Source of the DNA: Sipunculus nudus
Taxonomy: Eukaryota; Annelida; Sipuncula; Golfingiida; Sipunculidae
DNA length: 64,000 nt
Reading direction: 5' to 3'
Assembly: GCA_026874595.1 (NCBI GenBank)
Contig: CM049311.1
Coordinates: forward strand, 55,369,676 to 55,433,675
Each line of letters starts with the position of its first letter. Positions within the stretch are counted from its first letter, which is position 1. The notes under the pieces were generated by a model that saw only the letters and a program-made list of their open reading frames with translations, was not told where the DNA came from and did no database searches. The position numbers and the translations under genes were made by a program. Below are positions 59,331-64,000 of this stretch, piece by piece.

Positions 59331-60231
59331 TTACTAGGCAGACAGACAGGGAACATTTGGATCTGATCAAAAGGAAAAAACCCCTATCATGGGGAAAACA
59401 GTAGCACATATGAATAAGGTCTTGCTGGTTTTCAAAAGTCAAAGAGGAGTAGACAGAGAGACAGAGAGAGAGACAGACAGACAGACAGAAAGAGAGACAT
59501 TAATAGTGTTATTATTAGTAGCCATCCTATACAGGATAATCCATTTTTGGACAGAAATAAAAATAATGGAAGTCCAACTGAATCCTTGGCAGTTCTCCTA
59601 TTCTTGAGTGCTGGAAATAAGAAAAGCACTGAAAATGAAACTTGAAGAGTTGAACGTCCAGAATGCCGAAATGCAAGCGAAGCCGCGTTCGTGTTAGACA
59701 GAGACCCGACCTCTGGGTAAGGGAGACGTGACCTTTCATTCCTGGACAAATAGGTCGGCCTGAGGACATCTTCAAGTCTGATGATGGCTTAAATTAGGGC
59801 TGTCCTTGAAGAAAAAAGGCAGTCGGTCAGCCTGCGTCCGGGAATTATAAAATTCCAAGAAGTCCTGCCCATCACGGATTAACTGTAATGTCCCCTTGGT
59901 GTAGGTTATCTGTAATGTGAAATTTAATATATTTTAAAAATTGGAATCTTTGGTTAAAAAAGGAGAGACTTTTAAGGAGTCTGAAGTGGTAAGTAATAAG
60001 ATAAAAAAATTTGAGGCCCTAGTTCCGTGGTGGGTTAGGACTTCATATATAAAAATATATTCTGGCATGAGAGAGGGGTGCTGTCAAATTTTTTGGCGCC
60101 TGCCGCACGTTTGTGAATAAAACGGTACACTTGACACGGGCGCGATGGAAATTTAAGAGGAAAGGTAGTAATCCCAAGCCGTAGTTGAGTTGTTTTGACC
60201 CCAGAGTTTGCAGTCCTAGCTGAAATAGGCA
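59331..60231. other. Unassigned; GACAGA-rich tract and one open plus frame
   Basis: A purine-rich (GACA/GAGA)n tract lies at 59448-59500. At about 59607-59694 a plus frame reads LEIRKALKMKLEELNVQNAE and stops nearby; it could be an exon or chance. No function is assigned. Confidence 0.3.
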
Positions 60232-60507
60232 TGGGACGGGCTCTTTCTTAAACCCGGAACGCCAGCAGAGGCTGGAGATTGAATGAAGGATTGGGCCATT
60301 TTTTTATCCGAAAAACCTGGGAATTGACAATTAAAAAAAATGACAGGGACCTTCTTAGCCCGTTCCAGCTCAGGGAACGGTCATTAGAATATTGTCGGGA
60401 ATCCATATTATCCTACCTGTGGGCTGGGACGGTCCAGAACACCGCAGTTATACGGGTATCCATAAAATTGTATGTCAATTTTTGCCATTAATAAATACAT
60501 ATACATC

Positions 60508-60925
60508 TATAACGCGGACAGCTGGAGAATTCGCGGAGAATTCATCATGATGATATTATTAAATGTGAGCAAAGGTACAATTTATGTTTTGTATCATATT
60601 TCCTTGAGAACCTGTAAATTTGATATCCTGCATGGTTTTGTTACGGTTTGCACAGTAAACTGTTGAAAAAATATATAGTGTTTAGCGTTTTCGTCTGATG
60701 TAAGATCGGTAGTCAATGTTAGCTGGTGATCCAGATTGGTGTTAGTGGCAGTCCCACATTGTTTGCGCTGGTTATTATTTCGGTAATTTAACAGTGAATA
60801 AATGTCTTTAGAGTAATATAGTGGTAGATTTTAAATGATTTTAACGTGTAATTAAAAGTATCATTGCATATAAAATCTCTCCGTGAATTCTCCGGGAATT
60901 CCCCGCGTTTACATATAAACGCATT
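60508..60925. mobile_element. Inverted-repeat element with AACGCGG and GGAGAATTC arms
   Basis: ATAACGCGGACAGCTGGAGA and CGGAGAATTCATC at 60509-60548 are matched inverted by CTCCGTGAATTCTCC and GGGAATTCCCCGCGTTTAC at 60880-60912. Outside, GGGACGGGCTCTTTCTTA occurs as a direct repeat at 60234 and 61068, so a larger unit of about 840 bp may be involved. Confidence 0.5.
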
Positions 60926-61309
60926 TACCAGCCGTATGAAAGTTTTTGTCCGCTTTCATAGTGTTTGCCGTGCCCCGGACACAAATTTAAGACGAGATGG
61001 ACTAAACCCCGCCCCGGTAGGATTGTTTGGACTCTGAAGAAACGAACCCTCGCAGGAAATGCGGTGGGACGGGCTCTTTCTTATTCGATGAACGCTCGAA
61101 AAGAGTGGTGAATGATTGAAAAAATAGGGTCATTTTCACTGTCATCTTGAATAACGGAATAAATATTTTTTTTAAAATTCATAGAGACTTGGTCATCCAA
61201 TAACAGCAGAAAAAAATGTTCTTTCAAATGTTGTGTGGTGTCCATTGTACCCTCGCCCACCGCCGGGATCCAAAGAGAAGCCTGGATTTTACTGCAAAAA
61301 AAACACAAA

Positions 61310-61350
61310 CACCCCCCCCCCCCCAAAAAAAAAAAAAAAAAACAAAAAAA
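61310..61350. repeat. Poly-C and poly-A tracts
   Basis: A C-run followed by A-rich homopolymer; low complexity only. Confidence 0.9.
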
Positions 61351-61562
61351 CTTTTATTCATTTTATTTTTATTTTTTATTACTGGATGTAATTGAATATC
61401 ATGGTTTATTTATAAAAACATAAGATGCAATTCATTGGATGAAAAGAGATTTTATTAAATATATTGATACATGTATATAACAGTTTGATATTTGATTTTT
61501 TTTAATTTTTGACAGACAATTTGTTACCTCAAATCTGTACTCATGGTCCAACATGCATGTAT

Positions 61563-63330
61563 TTGGTGTTCTTAGACCCATTTTAGGGTGTATATCCATG
61601 ATAACAAGATAATATTACCTTGTTCCCACCAGCAAACATTTCAAGCCCCCAGAAAGCTGATTTCAGCTGAGGACAGTATATGGCTTATTATACACAGGCA
61701 AATAGTGTTTTGGACCACCTCATCTCCACCAGACTCATCACACACACCTGGTTTGGCTATCTTTGCAATCCATTTACACCCACTGGCTGGAATCTCAAAG
61801 CATTTGGTTCAAATCCCTCAGAAAAAAAATTCGGGCCAGTTTGAATTTCCAAATCTGGACACAGTGGACATAGTGATATACAGAAAAAATCCATTTTTTT
61901 CCCCTCAAATCTGTACTGATGGTCCCACAAACCTGGTTTTGGTGTCATTAGGCCCAGTTTAGTGTGTATATACAGGGAAACAAGATAATATTACCCTGTT
62001 CCCACAAACAAAAATTTCATGCCCCCAGAAACCTGATTTCAGGCCAGTTTATGCTTATACACAGTCAAATAGTTTCTGGCCCCCTCATCCCCACAAAACT
62101 CAACACACACTCCTGGTTTGGGTATCATTGCAATCCATTTACACCCAGTGGCTGGCATCACCAAGCATTTGGCTCAAATCCCTCAGAAAAAAAATTAGGG
62201 CCAGTTTGAATTTCCAAATCTGGACACAGTGGACATAGTGATATACAGAAAAAATCCATTTTTTCCCCTCAAATCTGTACTGATGGTCCCACAAACCTGG
62301 TTTTGGTGTCATTAGGCCCAGTTTAGTGTGTATATACAGGGAAACAAGATAATATTACCCTGTTCCCACAAACAAAAATTTCATGCCCCCAGAAACCTTA
62401 TTTCAGGCCAGTTTATGCTTATACACAGTCAAATAGGTTCTGGCCCCCCTCATCCCCACAAAACTCAACACACACTCCTGGTTTGGGTATCATTGCAATC
62501 CATTTACACCCACTGGCTGGCATCACCAAGCATTTGGCTCAACTCCCTCAGAAAAAAAATTAGGGCCAGTTTGAATTCCCAAATCTGGTCACAGTGAACA
62601 TAGTGATATACAGGGAAAATCCATTTTTTTTACCTCAAATCTGTAATGATGGTCCCTAAAACATGGTTTAGGTGTCATTAGGCCCAATTCAGGGTGTATA
62701 TACAGGGAAACAAGATAATATTACCCTGTTGACACAAACAAGAATTTCAAGCCCCCAGAAACCTGATTTCAGGCCAGTTAATGCTTATACACAGTCAGAT
62801 AGGTTCTGGCCCCCCTCATCCCCACAAAACTCAACACACACACCTGGTTTGGTATCATTGCAATCCATTTACACCCACTGGCTGGTATCTCAAAGCATTT
62901 GGCTCAACTCCATCAGAAAAAAAATTAGGACCAGTTTGAATTTCCAAATCTGGACACAGTGAACATAGTGATATACAGATAAAATCCATTTTCCCCCCTC
63001 AAATCTGTACTGATGGTCCCACAAACCTGGTTTTGGTGTCATTAGGCCCAGTTTAGGGTGTATATACAGGGAAACAAGAAAATATTACCCTGTTCCCACA
63101 AACAAAAATTTCATGCCCCCAGAAACCTGATTTCAGGCCAGTTTATGCTTATACACAGTCAAATAGGTTTTGGCCCCCTTCATCTCCACCAGACTCTTCA
63201 CAAACACCTGGCTTGGGTTTCATTGCAATCCATTCACACCCACTGGCTGGCATCTCCAAGCATATAGCTCAACTTCTTCAGAAAAAAATATAGACCACTT
63301 TAAAGTTTATCAAATCTGGTCATAGTGGTT
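61563..63330 (+). repeat. Tandem array, about 365-bp unit, nearly five copies
   Basis: The phrase AACAAGATAATATTACC recurs at 61603, 61979, 62343, 62709 and 63073 (spacings 376, 364, 366, 364). Each unit also has AGCCCCCAGAAACCTGATTTC, ATGCTTATACACAGTCAAATA, CAATCCATTTACACCCACTGG and TCAAATCTGTACTGATGG. Inner units are highly similar; the outer ones are more diverged. Frames within it are not conserved as protein. Confidence 0.9.
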
Positions 63331-64000
63331 TATGCAGAAAGCAATTGTTCTGATCTCAAATCTGAAATAGTGGTCATAGAATATTGGTTGGTTCTTGTAT
63401 GATTTTATTCAATTTACAATCAATATGCAGGAAAACCTGGCATTTTATTTTACTTCAATACACCAACAATAAACAATCTAAGGACAAGTGAACAGGCTAC
63501 CATACATATCTTAGGGAAAGGAAAACAGCAAAGGTTGTTTACATTGAGGACACATGGCATCCAGGTGGTTGGCGCTGGTCTGTGAAGCTTACGAAGCAGC
63601 AATCAAAGGAAGACGATAACAACACAATAGAAGTCTTCTTCATGGGCCATCGCACACCCATAGAACACGGCTCCAGCTGTCAAGTGTAATGCCCCTGCCG
63701 ACATTTACTATCACATACTGCCGCCACTTATGGTCACGGCAATAGGATGTACTTTTTTTTTTAAGAAAAAACGATCCCAGATTTGACGAAACTTACAATA
63801 TAAACACATAATGTGACCGAGAGTGTTAGACGCTATCGAATGCTGAAAACTAAAGGTCTTCAGCATTAAAATAACAGAATTATAGGCGTATCTTTGAATG
63901 GTCCCATGTTCTCGTTTGACAAGAAATGATGCGAGATATGACGAGATATTCAATTTTGTCACTTCAAACTAGTCAAGTGAATCTTGAACAATAGAAAAAT
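63331..64000. other. Unassigned; balanced-composition stretch at 63490-63720
   Basis: The plus strand is open at about 63495-63688 (includes VVYIEDTWHPGGWRWSVKL), and two minus frames are also open over parts of it. No splice pair or family decides between them, so no gene is called. Confidence 0.25.

Noticed and set aside
59607-59694. Plus frame reading LEIRKALKMKLEELNVQNAE
   Set aside because: It is coil-like and could be an exon, but the acceptor is weak and the frame stops after about 30 codons; there is no family match.
61588-62962. Repeated plus frames beginning MYIQGNKIILPCS
   Set aside because: They are the same frame of a 365-bp tandem unit; unit length is not a multiple of three and frames break between units.
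63490-63720. Possible exon with VVYIEDTWHPGGWRW (plus) or a minus alternative
   Set aside because: Three frames are open and none has both splice signals, so strand and coding status cannot be decided.
1-64000. CRISPR array, operon or prokaryotic signals
   Set aside because: All evidence (introns, tRNA with Pol III terminator, eukaryotic repeats) is eukaryotic; the tandem repeats lack CRISPR-type constant repeats with unique spacers.
1-64000. Endogenous retrovirus or autonomous transposon proteins
   Set aside because: No reverse transcriptase, integrase, DDE transposase or Rep/helicase motif was seen in any frame inspected.

Overview
This is AT-rich, repeat-dense animal genomic DNA. The host is most likely a marine mollusc, probably a bivalve. 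The reasons are short exons scattered among long introns, an invertebrate-type beta-1,4-galactosyltransferase-family gene, and many dispersed elements that carry (GGAC)n tracts and a 3' hairpin like the Pearl/Helentron-type elements described from bivalves. The species assignment is inference.

The one gene that can be rebuilt completely lies on the minus strand between 26655 and 6422. It is a B4GALT-family Golgi glycosyltransferase with seven coding exons (26466-26655, 22274-22506, 21514-21701, 10734-10856, 10144-10239, 7108-7246, 6422-6490). All splice phases agree and the exons sum to 1038 nt, or 345 codons plus stop. An Ile sits where vertebrate B4GALT1 has the Tyr that limits the donor to UDP-Gal, so UDP-GalNAc transfer (LacdiNAc synthesis) is the better prediction. 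Its introns hold a tRNA-Arg(CCU) gene, tandem satellites, palindromic arrays, a fold-back MITE and many Helitron-like elements.

At the left edge (1-1288) two minus-strand exons of an unidentified gene run into a minisatellite whose unit carries the exon's own 5' splice site. Two further isolated minus-strand exon candidates are at 32075-32138 (Cys-rich) and 53897-53994 (a C-terminal exon ending in a PDZ-ligand-like tail).

The rest is mostly mobile and tandem repeat DNA. Family H (1641-3628, 14824-16004, 16346-18271, 18272-18866, 18867-19837, 23334-25216, 49288-51899) ends in a hairpin plus CTAA. The 14824-16004 copy has a matching empty site at about 17277, showing insertion between A and T without target duplication. 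Family P (25219-26409, 45965-47316; 180-bp tandem units) and family Q (4818-5362, 36845-37365, 54660-54772) share that layout. There are also GGCGGATCC-type MITEs with poly-G/C tracts, a 1-kb fold-back element (33021-34028), DR1-like motif arrays, a 365-bp tandem array (61563-63330) and many (TA)n/(CA)n tracts. No autonomous transposase, reverse transcriptase or helicase was recognised. Large parts of 37-64 kb hold nothing I can name.
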